DNA of 64,000 nt from Euborellia annulipes (GCA_023213315.1 JAKCPI010015233.1:1-64000); one strand, 5' to 3'. Shown: positions 21,444-33,245, numbered from the stretch's first letter. Translations and numbers: made by a program. Notes: a model not told the origin generated them from the sequence alone.

Positions 21444-21758
21444 ATGGGATAATGTTTTGCTATAGAAGAAATAAAATGATCTTTGAATGGCAAGCGCACC
21501 CTCCCCCGCCCGAGAGCGAGGCCCCCCATCTGGTAACACAGAAGAGCAACAGTTAACAAGATGTGGAACCTCGGGTGAGTGGCTCCGAAGAACCAGCATG
21601 TGGAACGACCCCCAATTGTGACCTCAACTATACAATATGGACGTCCTCTGCACGTCCACCTTGCAAACTTCAAAGTAAACCTTCGAGAATTTGATGGTAT
21701 ACAATATGGTTTATCATATAAATATAAAACCTTAAATGGTCTTTGTAACCGAGAGGAA

Positions 21759-21789
<31 letters not shown>
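21409..21789. repeat. Segment bounded by poly-T and poly-A
   Basis: A 31-T run (21409-21439) and a 26-A run (21764-21789) enclose about 320 bp of GC-balanced, otherwise unrecognised DNA. This layout suggests two retroposed pieces joined head to head, or one retroposed transcript in a T-rich target. The open frames here have no recognised protein match. Confidence 0.4.
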
Positions 21790-22961
21790 GATATTAAAAA
21801 ATGATAAATATTAGTTAATAAAAATTCTTTTTCACCTATCATTACAATGGAATGTTTACATTAACGTACCAACGTATAATAATTATTCTAAGAATGTAGC
21901 AAAAAGAAAGGGACAAGAAGAAGAGAAAATAAATAAACAGAGAAACGAAAGTCAGAAGAAATCCAGAGCACAGGAAATGGAATATAAAAAGAATGTGGAG
22001 AGAAATTTTACGATTAATAAATTACATTTTCAAAAAAAAAGAGCTTTAAATTTTGCCTTTTTTTTAAATTTGTTTATAATAGAGTAAAAAATAATCCCTT
22101 TGAACGTATTTTTTTCTTCTTTTTTTAACACCTGCATTGACTAGTAATATTCTTGAGAAAAGATAGGATACGTATTTCCTAGCTTTTAGAACGTCCATTG
22201 ATAAAGGAATATATCTTGGCAAAAATAAATTTTAGACAAATAATAAATAAAAAAAAAAAAAAAACTAAGTTATATCAGAAATTGTTTTTGGACATGCTAT
22301 AAATATATGTTATACATGAAGGAACCAAGCGCCATTAACCTAAATGTGAGATATGGGGCATTTAATTTGCACAATTTTAAACAAAACCAATCCAATGGCA
22401 ATGACTTTTTTTTGCTTTATACAAAAAAAAAAAAAAAAATGCACAGAGTAATAATGTTGTGATTTAAATAAAGAGGTAGATCTTCTTTTTCCCTATAAGA
22501 TGTCGATCTTATCTCAATTTCGATCATAATGGCCCTTGGTTCCTTCAAACATATCATCGACCAAATATAAAGAAAATAGAGCGCAAAACAAACGTTCGAA
22601 GGAATTAGTTTGAATTTCGGGGACGGTATTCAAAAACAGAAAAAAGTAAATTATCCGTAGACTCTAGTTTTTTTTTTTTTTTTTTTTTCTTTTTTTTTCT
22701 CTTTCCCTCTCACTCTCCCTCCCCCCTTCCCCCCCCCTTTTCGCCCACTCTGGCCCTCTGCTATTGTTGTCTGATACCATTTTACGAATTAATATAGATG
22801 GGGGTTGAGGTATTTTTTTTTTTCCTCTGTTTTTTCAAATTTTTTTTAACAAAATGAAGACACTGGGGTGTCCGGACCGCGCCGGCTGGGGTGGGGGGGG
22901 GGGGGGGTAGGCGGTATGCCCGCGCCGGGCGGGGGGGGCGGGGGTAGACTCTAGTTAAAAC
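21790..22961. other. AT-rich DNA with homopolymers and a GC island
   Basis: T-runs at 22670-22705, C-runs around 22720-22740, and a G/C block at 22866-22945 with runs of up to 14 Gs. No gene was recognised. The block could form quadruplexes. Confidence 0.35.
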
Positions 22962-23221
22962 CAAGGGAGGATACAAGGGGGGGGGGGTAAACGGGGTAAT
23001 TATTCCCCTGAGATTTGAAAAAAATACTTTTTTTCAAAAAAAAATTTTTTTTTAATGTAAAATTTAAAAAATTACTTAAAAATTTGATTTGTATTTATAT
23101 TCTGGTGAACAAGTACAGAATACGGCTTTAAATTACCGAAATTAAGATAAAATTGTGTGCTCTGCGACCAGTCACACCAAATTACCCCCCCCCCTGAGAA
23201 ACACCTCTGGATCCACCACTG
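22962..23221. mobile_element. hAT-type MITE (family H1)
   Basis: Begins CAAGGGAGGATACAAGG and ends GGATCCACCACTG, with exact duplication GTTAAAAC at 22954-22961 and 23222-23229. The interior matches the other H1 copies, including G- and C-runs. Confidence 0.9.
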
Positions 23222-23327
23222 GTTAAAACATGAATTAATTAGATAAACAAAAACTAAAAAACTAGGTAATATGTTTCAATATAAGCCTTTTATTTATTGG
23301 TATAAACACATAAAAAAGAAAGAAGAC

Positions 23328-23535
23328 ACTTTCTCATTCACATTCACACACACATACACAGTCTTTTCGGCAACTTAGGCCATTTAAGATTTTAAACGAT
23401 ACTCGTATGTTTTAATATATTAGGGGAATGGTATCCAAATGGCTTAAATAAAATCATCGGACGGCCTGGGGTCCGAACCCGCAACTTTTGGTACACGAGA
23501 TTAGCACGCTAACCCCTACACCAAACCCCGGGAAC
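23328..23535 (-). mobile_element. tRNA-derived SINE-A
   Basis: Minus-strand copy with B box GGGTTCGGACCCC and tRNA-like head at the right end. Exact 12-bp duplication AAGAAAGAAGAC at 23316-23327 and 23536-23547. The central hairpin has lost its left part. Confidence 0.88.
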
Positions 23536-23547
23536 AAGAAAGAAGAC

Positions 23548-24095
23548 GATTTATGTAAAAAGGGATTAAAAATATAAGCATATGAGATTTCAAGATTTTA
23601 CAAAAATACTTGTTTTTGAAAAGATATATACATATTATTAACACTAGATTATTTTATCCAGTTATATTTATTTAAATAAATTGGCGTTAGATTGGCTTAA
23701 ATAAATTCTTAAAGATAAGCAGGGTCACGGCCTTAGCTAGGAGTGTTAGGTTGAAATAGATATTTATTAATAATAAATAGTAGGGTGGTTTGATATCTGA
23801 CGATGTCAAAACCTGGGATTAGTGTATTTGAAAAAGAAGTTCGCCTACTAAGTAGGCAACTAAAATTCAGATCTGTCATATTGGTTATCGGAGTGGAAAT
23901 TCTAGGCGTTTTGTTAATTTTATTTGATAAATTGATTTTTAACTGCATCAGACATGCAAGAGTAATATTTTTCAATTTAAAATTTAAGTTTAGACTATTT
24001 TAATAACAAAAATGTATTTTTGATAGTAAAATAATGAAAATTTAAATTTAAAATTTTTGGTAAAAATATCTAAGGAAGATAGAATTGTTATTCAA
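23548..24095. other. Unassigned AT-rich DNA
   Basis: No gene or known repeat. Overlapping short open frames occur on both strands at 23733-24003 without recognisable domains. Confidence 0.35.
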
Positions 24096-24628
24096 ATGAA
24101 AAAATCTGGTGTGACTGGTCGCCCAGCACACAACTTTCTCTTACCATCGGTAATCGAAAGTTGTGTACTGTGCTTGTCACACCAGATTTTTTGTGTTGAG
24201 ATATATTTACTTTCCGACAGAACGGTACATTAGAATTCAAGATGTAAAATTTATAAACAGAAAAATATTTATATTTTGTTAACATGGGCAACATTCTCCT
24301 ATCTTTCCTATGGAGTACAAGAGTAAAGTGGTCTTCAGAAGATTTCAATCACAAAATGAGAATATACATTTTAAAGAGAATCTAAAAAATAATTGATTTT
24401 ACTTAAATATAAAATTTCAACCTCACAGCTCAATCCCTTCATGCTTTAAATTGAACAAACACACACACAGACAGAACATGTCCCGAAACCACTTTTTTGG
24501 ATTCAGGGGACCTCAAAACGTGTATATCCATCAAAATCTCGACATTGAATTTTTGACATAAATCCAATACTTTCTCTCTATCTATGTATATATATACATA
24601 TATACATAGGTAAGAGAAAGTAAAAAAT
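24096..24628 (+). repeat. U-family repeat, internally deleted
   Basis: Complete terminal hairpin at 24100-24190, body, then a jump from AATAATTGATTTTA straight to ACTTAAATATAAAATTTCAA: the central segment around the AGTACTAGTAC phrase is missing. Ends with the AT-rich palindrome near 24570-24625. Confidence 0.85.
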
Positions 24629-26105
24629 TAAACTGTAAAGCAAATAAAATTTATTATTGTTGTAGTATGTAGTATCATTTGGTTTATTCGATGTTAACAC
24701 TATTAAAGTATAGTGACAGTGATTTTTTAAATTTCTCCTTCTTGCCTACCTCCTCCCCCCTCCCCTGATTTTCACCGCCCCGTGCAAGTGCACGTTCTGT
24801 CCCTCTGCACGGAACGGCCCTGCTAATATGTATGAAAATGAATGACAATCGGAAGAAAAAATTCTTCAAAATTTCTTCTCTTTCTCGATATTTTTGAACT
24901 TCGACATTGAATATATTATAATAAATAAATTATTTTATGGAGATTATAATAATTATATTGATTATTATAGAAAATTAGAAAAGTTTTATCATTTTCGCCA
25001 TTAAATGTTTAATCTTGGCTCTTTTTGCGCCTCAACTGACATTGGCATGTGCTTGTCCCACACCTATCTCCTTTTAGTTGTTTATTTGATAAGAGGAGAG
25101 AGAAAGGATAGATTGGCATGAGTCGACGCAACGCGGCTGATTAAATCGGCGTATGTTATTTACGTCTCGAGATAATTTGGTTATCCCCAGCATTTGTGGC
25201 GTCATCCAATACCTGGACACTTCAATCTAAGAATAAGAGCTCAAAGGAGATCAAGGTAAATTACTTAAAAAAATAATCTAAAAAAATAAAAATATAAACA
25301 CAAAATTTTAAGTTATGCAATATTTTGTATGGAAAGTAGTAGCTAAAAAGATTTAGACAAAGAAAAAAACAATCTCAACCAAATCATCCATTAGGAAAGT
25401 CATGGAAAAAAAGGAAATCAAGTTGATAACTCGTACAATTAAAAAAAAAAAAAAGAAAACATAAAAAAAGTAAAGTACTCAACAATGGGTTAAAATCGCT
25501 ATTAAAGGATCATTTCCCTCGTTCCTGAGCCAGATACAATTTTTTAAAAGAATTAAAATTTCTTAAATACTTTTGAAATTCAAAATTAAATATTTAATAG
25601 CACAAGTTGTTGACAAAAGGTAAAAAATTAACCATTTAGCCCTATATTCTATTAATGTCACAAGTATAGCTTAATACCTAATGGAAAAAGAAATTCCGAT
25701 ATTTTAAAAAAAATTTAATAAAATTCTATCATCAAAAAAATGTAGAAAAAAAAAGAGTGAATAAATAAATATTTCACGCCATCATTTTTCTAGTAATTCT
25801 GAGTCATTCATGAACTCGAATGGCGTCAGATATTTTTAAGTAAAAAAAAAAACTTGGATTTTTTTGTGTTATTATTTAAATTTCCCTAAATGGGAAAGAA
25901 AACAAAAAAGGTTAGGAACATTTTTGAAATTTTATGAATGTGTCAAGTTCGTTTTCAGGGAGAGGGTGTTACAATATGTGACCATCTGCCCCTTCGCCTC
26001 CCCTGAGTTATTTTTATTTTATCACTTCCTTTCACCCTTCTCTTGGAAAAAGGCTTTAGAAAAAAGAAATGCCGAATCAATTAAGTATTAATATTTTAAG
26101 AGAAT
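24629..26105. other. Intergenic DNA, one less AT-rich island
   Basis: A MITE end (GGAACGGCCCTG) lies near 24810-24822. The segment 25015-25260 is GC-balanced, was not matched elsewhere in the window, and contains GATA-type strings, so it is a candidate regulatory island. The rest is AT-rich with no gene recognised. Confidence 0.35.
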
Positions 26106-26330
26106 TCTCTATACAATTAAATATTTATTAATTCATATACCCAAAAAAATAAGATGTTCCGCCGGGAGTCCACGGATCCTCCAATTTGTACTCGGAGTGC
26201 CCTAACCTTATTTTTTCAGGTATATGAATTAATAAATATTTAATTGTATAAATTTCCGTTTCGCGGCTCACATACGCGTAATATCTTAAATATTATATAT
26301 AATTTCTTATTTAAGAATTCTGTATTTCAG
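26106..26330. mobile_element. SINE-E-like repeat in palindromic arrangement
   Basis: ATACAATTAAATATTTATT at the left mirrors AATAAATATTTAATTGTAT at the right. Between them, the minus strand reads GGGCACTCCGAGTACAAA and ACTCCCGGCGG, matching the tRNA-like head at 10917-10975. Confidence 0.5.
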
Positions 26331-26761
26331 GTTCATATTCATATTTGATTTCATTTATTTTAGCCACTTGTATCATTTTCGCAATTATTTGATTAAAATA
26401 ATATTTATATCTTATATACCATCATTAAAAATCAAGAAGAAATTTCATTCAATTTTCCTTTATTATTGAATTTATATTTGAAAAAATTAGGAAAAAACAA
26501 GATGCTACATTAGATGATAGATTTTAAGGCAAAGAATAAGCATCAGTGAATAATTAGAAGATGTGACATATTTAAGGCTCAGGACAAAGCAAGGCTAAAT
26601 TTCTGATGAGTGGCCCAGAAAAACAAGAATATGCAACGTCACTCCGTGCCATCGGTAGCAGTCTCTTAAGTAGCTTATTTTTTGGGAGAAGGCCTTATTT
26701 CAAAATATGAACAGAGTCCCAAATTTACACGTGACAAATTAAATTGTTTTCTATGTTTATA

Positions 26762-26992
26762 GTTGGAGAAGCGCCATGGTTTGAACGACTTAGTGGGACC
26801 ACTACAATGACGAGAATTCGACTCAATCACGGCCTCTTTGGAGCTCATTTGTCTAGAATTGGTGTAAGAGGAACGGACAAATGCGATTGCGACGAGGTGT
26901 CCACGACGGACGTTAATCATATTAATTTTGCCTGTCCCACACCCATATATAAAGCTGAATGGAAGGCGTGTATAAGGATCATGGCAAATTAA
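26762..26992 (+). pseudogene. LINE ORF2 C-terminal fragment
   Basis: The reading frame VGEAPWFERLSGTTTMTRIR, then LNHGLFGAHLSRIGVRGTDKC, then a cysteine pair and HINFACPTPIYKAEW resembles the C-terminal region after the RT/RNase H of I/Jockey-type non-LTR elements (arginine-rich stretch plus a CCHC-like knuckle). Stop TAA at 26990-26992. RT and endonuclease are absent, so this is a dead-on-arrival copy. The clade cannot be fixed by eye. Confidence 0.75.
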
Positions 26993-27063
26993 ACTTCTTC
27001 TAGGAGCCAAGAAGGGGGGGGGGAGAGTGTGTACTACCCCCTGTAATTCATCATCATCATCAT
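26762..27063 (+). mobile_element. 5'-truncated LINE insertion with target duplication
   Basis: Exact 11-bp duplication CTATGTTTATA at 26751-26761 and 27064-27074 bounds this segment. It holds the C-terminal end of a LINE ORF2 followed by a (CAT)n tail near 27047-27063. The layout fits target-primed reverse transcription with strong 5' truncation. Confidence 0.85.
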
Positions 27064-27177
27064 CTATGTTTATAAATTTTATCTTTTTTTGAAGGAGGTA
27101 TATAGCTGAGAGTTGATAATCAATTAGGTAGAATGAAGGAGCAAGCAGCTAGATATATTTCAATTTATTAACAAACC

Positions 27178-27222
27178 AAGGCCGACGTTTCGGTCACAGA
27201 TGGGAGCATCTTCAGGGCCAGG
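27178..27222 (-). ncRNA. Hammerhead ribozyme motif, left arm
   Basis: Minus strand: GGCC, CTGAAGA (plus 27209-27215), stem II with GCUC opposite GACC, GAAA (27188-27191), CGTC, then GGCC. Stem I is a 4-bp GGCC/GGCC helix. The core is intact; stem II has one changed pair. Confidence 0.6.
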
Positions 27223-27372
27223 TTAATGTCTGAAAATACATATAATCCTCGCCAAGTTGTATTGGGCATTCACAATTATACGTAGCTTAATCATGATAAT
27301 AATAAAATTTGAGGCATTATCATGATTAAGCTACGTATAATTGTACATTATATGTATTTTCAGACATTAACC

Positions 27373-27416
27373 TGGCCATGAAGATGGTCCCATCTGTGAC
27401 CGAAACGTCGGCCCTG
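27373..27416 (+). ncRNA. Hammerhead motif, right arm, core mutated
   Basis: ATGAAGA (27378-27384) replaces CTGAAGA, while stem II (GGUC/GACC), GAAACGTC (27402-27409) and the GGCC/GGCC stem I are intact. The two arms carry different lesions. Confidence 0.5.
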
Positions 27417-27717
27417 GTTTGTTAATAAATTGAAATATAACTAGCTGCTTTCTCATTCATTCTACCTAATTAAATTTTATATCTTAAATTCTACATTGTA
27501 AAAGAAACTTAATTTTAGTGTGTTTTGTAATACTAATTTTACAAATTTTCCTTGTAAATGATAACTACTATGCATTTGTCTACTAAATTTACAAATTTTT
27601 GTAATCAAACATTTACAACAAAAAAAAATTTAAATACAATTTTTTTAGAGTTTTATGTTTATGAAATTTGCTTCCTACACAATTGTAAAATCAACGGCAA
27701 CTGAATATAACTGTTAT

Positions 27718-27800
27718 ATCGACACAAAAGAAATCTGGCAGGAAAAAACCGAAGGCAAGAGTAAGTTGTCTGCTGTGCGAACAGTCACACCAGATTTATT
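27718..27800. repeat. U-family hairpin remnant
   Basis: CGACACAAAAGAAATCTGG, then GTGCGAACAGTCACACCAGATT. Decayed. Confidence 0.45.
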
Positions 27801-28539
27801 AAATTAATCCATACCGATAAAATAGAGAAAAGAGGAAGGATGAACGTCAAGGCCGTTATTTGACACACCCTCTTATGATGTTATTTCCGGATTGGGTTTC
27901 AAATAGTATCATCATTGTTCTCTTTAATTCTTTGTTTTGTTTTTTTTATTTATAATAAAAGTTAATAAATCTTTTACCTCAAACCACATAAATAAATAAG
28001 TAAAGTACAAGAGGAGTACAAGATTTCCGATTGTGGTAAGAATAGAGTGAATTTCGAGAATCTCTCCTGGTCACTTCTATTTTTGTTTGATGATAAAGCG
28101 AGAGTGATAAGAAAGAGAAAACCTGCTAGCCAGCTTGTCTCTCTGACCGCCTTCATCATCATTTGATTACGTATCTCTTTCGTAAATGGGACTCCCCTAT
28201 ACTCTCTTTTATCAAAATCTATTTAAAGAAGATAAATTTATTTATTTAAAACAAGAAGTGTTCGTTTCGTGTTGTGATTGTTTATAATCAAGAATGCTTA
28301 ATAATAAAATAATACTTGAAAGGCATCGATTTCTAACCTGAGCGATAAAGTTGATTTATAATAAATGGTTAACCATTAATTTAAGTAAATCTGAAATTTT
28401 ACGGACATCGTTTAATCAAATAATCTGATAAAAGAGAACTCAGGCAGATGGTAGCAATCTATCTTAGCCCTCCAACATCAAGCTTTCAAATAAATATACA
28501 CAAATTACGGTTTATGCCTATATGAATTTGAAGAAAAAA
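27801..28539. other. Intergenic DNA
   Basis: No gene or repeat family recognised. The region is A/T-rich and unmatched elsewhere in the window. Confidence 0.3.
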
Positions 28540-28655
28540 TATATGATGTGACTGGTCGCACAGCGCACAACTTTCTCTTACCTTCGTTAATCGAAAGTTG
28601 TGTTCTGTGCTTGTCACACAAGATTTTTTTGTGTCGACATATATTTAGTTTCCGC

Positions 28656-28688
<33 letters not shown>

Positions 28689-28691
<3 letters not shown>

Positions 28692-28909
28692 GAGAGGGCG
28701 GGACATTGGGACACGAGGCACATTGGGACATTCGAATTTTAGCTCTACTAAATGTGCCCATTTTATTATATGAAAATTTTTCTTAATAAAATGGGTACTT
28801 ACTTAATGCACCCTAACGGTCAAAGAGTACAACTCAAACTTTATATTTAGTAGAGCTAAAATTCGAATGTCCCAATGTGCCTCGTGTCCCAATGTCCAGC
28901 CCTCTCCCC
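28689..28909. mobile_element. MITE with about 65-bp inverted repeats in a (TA)n tract
   Basis: GGGGAGAGGGCGGGACATTG at the left and CAATGTCCAGCCCTCTCCCC at the right are inverted, and pairing runs on to CTACTAAAT / ATTTAGTAG. It sits inside a TA microsatellite (28663-28687 and 28911-28925), consistent with TA target use, though the duplication cannot be measured there. Confidence 0.75.
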
Positions 28910-28925
28910 AATATATATATATATA

Positions 28926-29404
28926 TTTTTTTAATTTATAAAAACACTCACACTTTTTTCTCATTCGCCCAGTCTTTTCGGCAACTTAGGCTATATAAGA
29001 ATTTTGACGATAACCGTTATTTGAATAACTTTTTGGTTCAGTCATTCTTATTTAAGCCATTTGGCATCCAAATGGGTTAAAAAAAATCATCGGACTTCCT
29101 GGGGTCCGAACCCGCGACCCTTGGTATACAAGGCAGGCGAGACCGATGGCCGCCGATATATTTTTTTTTTTAATAAAAAACATTCACACTTTTTTCTCAT
29201 TCACACTCACACTCACACACACATTCACACAGTCTTTTCGGCAACTTAGGCCATTTAAGACTTTAAACGATATCCGTTGAAGTAATATATATATTGGGGG
29301 TTCAGGCATTTCTATTTAAGCCATCTGGTATCCAAATGGCTTAAATAAAATCATCGGACTGCCTGGGTCCGAACCTGCGACGTTTGGTATAGGAGGTAGG
29401 CACT
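28926..29404 (-). mobile_element. Two SINE-A copies in tandem, both minus
   Basis: Copy 1 (about 28926-29147) and copy 2 (about 29161-29404) each show tail, GGCAACTTAGGC hairpin, CCATTTGG hairpin and GGGTCCGAACC B box, read on the minus strand. Their tRNA-like heads are shortened at the right end. GCCGCCGATATAT junction repeats separate them. Confidence 0.75.
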
Positions 29405-29950
29405 GCCGCCGATATATTAAAATTCAAGATGTAAAATTGATATACATGGAAAAATATTTATATTTTGTTACCATAGCAACCATTTCTCTTATCTTTCCTA
29501 TGGAGTACATGAGTAAAGTAGACTTCAGAAGATTTCAATGACAAAATGAGAATATACATTTTAAAGAGCATTTAAAAAATAATTGATTTTTGAATTTTAA
29601 TCAAAATCATTCGAGCGAATTTTGAGAAAATCGAAAAAAAAAACTGAAAAAGTGCATCAGTAAAGTACTAGTACTCTTTGGTCGATTTTGTTCAAAAGCT
29701 TTGTGTCACGTCCCATGGGGGTGCCTAACTTAAATAAAAAATTTCAACCTCCTAGCTCTTTTCGTTCTTGAGATATTTTGTTCACACACAGATAGACAGA
29801 CAGATCATGTCGCGAAAACCACTTTTTTGGATTCAGGGGACCTCAAAACGTGTATATCCGTCAAAATCCCGACATCGAATTTTTGACATGAATGCAATAC
29901 TTTCTCTCTATATATATTAACATATATATAGAGGTAAGAGAAAGTAAAAA

Positions 29951-30320
29951 AAAATCGGCTACGACATCCTCTTTCAAGCGCTAAGGGAAATAATGTATTC
30001 GTTTTATGGTATCGTTTTATCCAAAAAATATTTTCTCAACACCAAACAACGCCAACGTGATTAAGCCTCTTTAGGGATTATAAGATAGTAGAATGGTTTC
30101 TCTCTTTTTCTCTCTCTGAGTGGTATCTTCTAATTTGATCTTTAGCTTCCGGGGCGGAGACCCACGCGGTCTCCATTCCTTCAGCAACTACTAAATTTAC
30201 GCTACAATCTTTCGGTACAGTTAATTTCAAATAAATAACAGTTATATAGCAAGGCAATATTACTTTCTCTTACCCTATATATGAAATATTTTTACTTTCC
30301 CAAGACAAAGCGGATCCACA
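29951..30320. other. Intergenic DNA
   Basis: No gene. A small U end (CTTTCTCTTACCC) lies near 30263-30295. Positions 30140-30190 are GC-richer. Confidence 0.3.
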
Positions 30321-30579
30321 CAGCGGCGTAACTAGCCTTTGAGGGCGGAGGGGGCGCAGCTCAACTAGGGCGCAATTTTTTAAGTTGTAATATAATTTTA
30401 AAGAAATCTATCAATTTTTTGGACAATCTTTTGAAAGAATATGATAAAATCACCGTCCATGTGCTATATTTTAGATGCCCTAGGGCGCCTATGTCGGTAT
30501 CGAGGGGCGCCAAAGGCTTGAAGCGCCTGGGACGGAGGGGGCAAGCGCCTCCCTTCGCCCCCACCTAGTTACGCTACGG
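30321..30579. mobile_element. hAT-type MITE (CAGCGGCGTAAC family)
   Basis: Begins CAGCGGCGTAACTAGCC and ends ACCTAGTTACGCTACG (inverted, imperfect at the tip). Flanks GATCCACA (30313-30320) and GATCCACG (30580-30587) match at 7 of 8. Confidence 0.8.
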
Positions 30580-30824
30580 GATCCACGATTTTTTTTTAAT
30601 TTAGAATATTTTTAGAATTTTAATTTTTTTTGCTAAAATTAGGTCTTACAATTGTTAGATATTTTATAATTATGAAAGATTATGGTTCAGAAGTTGAATT
30701 TTGAATCATGAAATCAATAAATAATGATAACATCAATGGGAAATTTAGAGCTATTCGGAATAAAATCCACCTGAAATGAAAAAAATTTCAATTGTATGAC
30801 CAAATATAGGCGTAAATTTATATT

Positions 30825-31395
30825 ATTACTTTCTCCTACCCTATATATATAGAGAGAAAGTATTGCTATCATGCTCATGTCAAAAATTCGATGTCGAGAT
30901 TTTGAATAATTTTTCGTGAAAATTGTTTGAAGTACATTTTACTGATGTAGTATTTAAGATTTTTCGAATTCACTTTCCGGCTCTTCCTTCCATAGAGCCA
31001 AAGTTAAATCCCTATTGCAATTTGTATGTTAATTTCGATTCAAAAGGGAGCCAGCCCCTCTTTTGGAACTTTTTACACATTTTAAAAAAAATTTTCCAAT
31101 TCTTATTTAATTTTGTATTTATTTAGGATTGTCAAATGTCTAAATATGAGATTAAAATTTTGAAAAATAACCATAATTTATTTCAAGCAGTCAACATTTA
31201 AAATACACAGAGCCTATGGAAATTTTGAATCAATTTTTTATTTTTTTTACTTTTTACTTATGAAATGCAAGTGGCCAAGTTTGAAACTAAGGTGCTCTGG
31301 GAAACTAAATATATCTCGACACAAAAAATCTGATGTGCACAAATTTCTCTTACCGAAGGGTAAAAGAAAGTTGTGTGCTGAGTTCTACCTCTAAT
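30825..31395 (-). repeat. U-family repeat, diverged subfamily
   Basis: Left AT-rich hairpin (CTTTCTCCTACCC, AGAGAGAAAGTATTG), CGATGTCGAGATTTTG, a diverged middle, and terminal phrases CGACACAAAAAATCTG and AGAAAGTTGTGTGCTG. A second copy of this form is at 51750-52197. Confidence 0.65.
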
Positions 31396-31624
31396 TAACG
31401 TTAAATTTTAAAAGTCTATTTTAAAGTCAAATTATTTATTTAATTTTGATATTAGACAGATTTTTAATTAATTTTTAGACCACCCAAAGTGTATAAACAC
31501 TATCTAATTACGCTTTTAATAAGCTGTCTTTTGAAGACTTTAAAATTTAATGTCAAATGCCGACAAATGGTCATTAAGATCTTCTGTTTGGATAGACAAA
31601 ACAATTATAATTTAAAATAGTAAA

Positions 31625-31670
31625 TAAAAATCTGGTGTGAACGCCACACAGCACACACCTTTCTCTTAAG
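31625..31670 (+). repeat. U-family hairpin half
   Basis: AATCTGGTGTGAAC then CAGCACACACCTTTCTCTT; the rest of the element is missing. Confidence 0.5.
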
Positions 31671-31927
31671 CAGAGTGTCTAGAGATTTTAAATCGAAAAT
31701 TTGTTGTTTTTTCTTTTTTGGGCTTGAAAAAACGGTAAATCTTGTCAATAGATTATTAATTTATCTTAAAAAAGAATTTAGTTTCCATATTTTGATTTTA
31801 CCACTTAGAAAATTACTTTCTTTTTAAATTTGTTCCTTCAAAATTTCAATCTTAAAGCTTTTTTTTTTGCACTCACCTTACTTATAATAATAATAAATAA
31901 TATTATAAAAAAAAGAGAAAAATTCAT

Positions 31928-32585
31928 TTTAAAAAAATCTGGTGTGACTGGGAAGCACACAACTTTCTCTTACCTTCGGTAATGAAAGTTGTGTTCTGTG
32001 TGTCACCCAGATTTTTGTGTCGACATCTATTTAGTTCCGAAGTAGGAACATATGAATTCAGATGTAAAATTTATAAGTATGGGAAAATATTTATATTTTG
32101 TTACCATGGCAACCATTTCTCCTATCTTCCCTATGAAATACAAGAGTAAAGTGGTCTTCAGAATATTTCAATTGCAAAATGAGAATATTAAAGAGAATCT
32201 AAAAATTAATTGATTTTTGAATTAAAAAAAAAAATCGTTGGAGCAAATTTTGAGAAAATCGAAAAAAATTGAAAAAGCACATCAGTAAAGTACTAGTACT
32301 CTTTGGCCGATTTTGATTAAAAGCTTATTTTTCCGGTCCCGGGAGGTGTTTAACTTAAATATAAAATTTCAACCTCCTAGCTCAATTCCTTCATGCTTAA
32401 AATTGAACACACACCCACCCACCCACCCACAGACAGACCATGTCGCGAAAACCACTTTTTTGGATTCAGGGGACCTCAAAACGTGAAGATCCATCAAAAT
32501 CTCGACATCGAATTTTTGACATGAATCCAATACTTTCTCTCTATATATATATTACATATATACATAGGTAAGAGAAAGTAAAAAG
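31928..32585 (+). repeat. U-family repeat, near complete
   Basis: Both termini are present: hairpin AATCTGGTGTGAC (about 31938) and the AT-rich palindrome ending GGTAAGAGAAAGTA (32566-32579). The centre has AGTACTAGTACTCTTTGG and a (CACC)n run near 32408-32430. About 650 bp, no ORF. Confidence 0.85.
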
Positions 32586-32605
32586 TAAAATGAGTTCGCG
32601 GTTGT

Positions 32606-33245
32606 AAGAAATATATATAAAAATGAAGAAAAAATCGTCAAATTTGATCACCCACACAAGCTCAAATAAAGAGTGGTGTACCTAACCCCAAAAGGGAAAA
32701 TTCTAGGAGGGGCAGGGGCGTATATAGAAATTTTTTTTCGGGGGGGGGGGGCCTGAACTCAAAAATTTTTCTGCGGAAAATTTTTTTTTTTTAAGAAACT
32801 AAATTTTTTTCAGACAAAATTTTTTGCGGAACATTTTTTCTTTTGCGGAATCAAAGTTTTCCATCCTGCGGAAAAATTTGTTGCGCTGATGTCTGTATAT
32901 CCCTATATATGTATATGTGTTTGGGAAATTTCGGGGGGGGGGGCCCACGCCCCCCCCCCCCCCTTATATAGGCCCCTGAGGAGGGGCGCCTTTAATTTGT
33001 ATTTACTTACTGTGTATATTAAAAGCTCCAAAACAACAAAATTCGATGAGTAGATACCAATAGACGATAATGATATACATTTAAGCCAAAATGTTTCCTT
33101 CACTTGTATTAATAAGCTGATGTTTTTATTTAACCGGAACGAAAAAATAACGTCAAGAAAATACAAGATACCTGAAAAATATAAAATTTGAATTAGTTTA
33201 GCTCATTTTATTTTAATAACTATCATTTATGAAATTTACTTACAG
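32606..33245. repeat. Segmental duplication, copy 1 (with MITE)
   Basis: GTAAGAAATATA, TCAAATTTGATCAC, GGAGGGGCGCCTTTAATTTG and ATTCGATGAGTAGATACC recur in the same order at 33655-34025. Copy 1 is longer only because of the MITE at 32713-32978. Confidence 0.8.
32713..32978. mobile_element. hAT-type MITE with paralogous empty site
   Basis: Begins CAGGGGCGTATATAG and ends TATATAGGCCCCTG. Exact 8-bp duplication AGGAGGGG at 32705-32712 and 32979-32986. The second copy of the duplicated host segment keeps the unoccupied site (33765-33772), which proves both ends. Confidence 0.93.

Larger units (their letters stand above)
27122..27471. mobile_element. Penelope-type foldback element, 350 bp
   Basis: AATTAGGTAGA (27122) and TCTACCTAATT (to 27471) bound a palindrome that can be followed to the centre near 27300-27315; the right arm lacks about 40 bases. 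No ORF. Both arms hold hammerhead ends. Confidence 0.8.
28540..29950 (+). repeat. U-family repeat split by a microsatellite, a MITE and two SINEs
   Basis: Left part 28540-28662 (terminal hairpin); right part from about 29405 (GATATATTAAAATTCAAG) to the AT-rich palindrome at 29905-29945. The break lies in TTTCCGCCGATATAT, and GCCGCCGATATAT recurs at each junction (28655, 29148, 29406), as expected for target duplications of successive SINE insertions. Confidence 0.8.
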
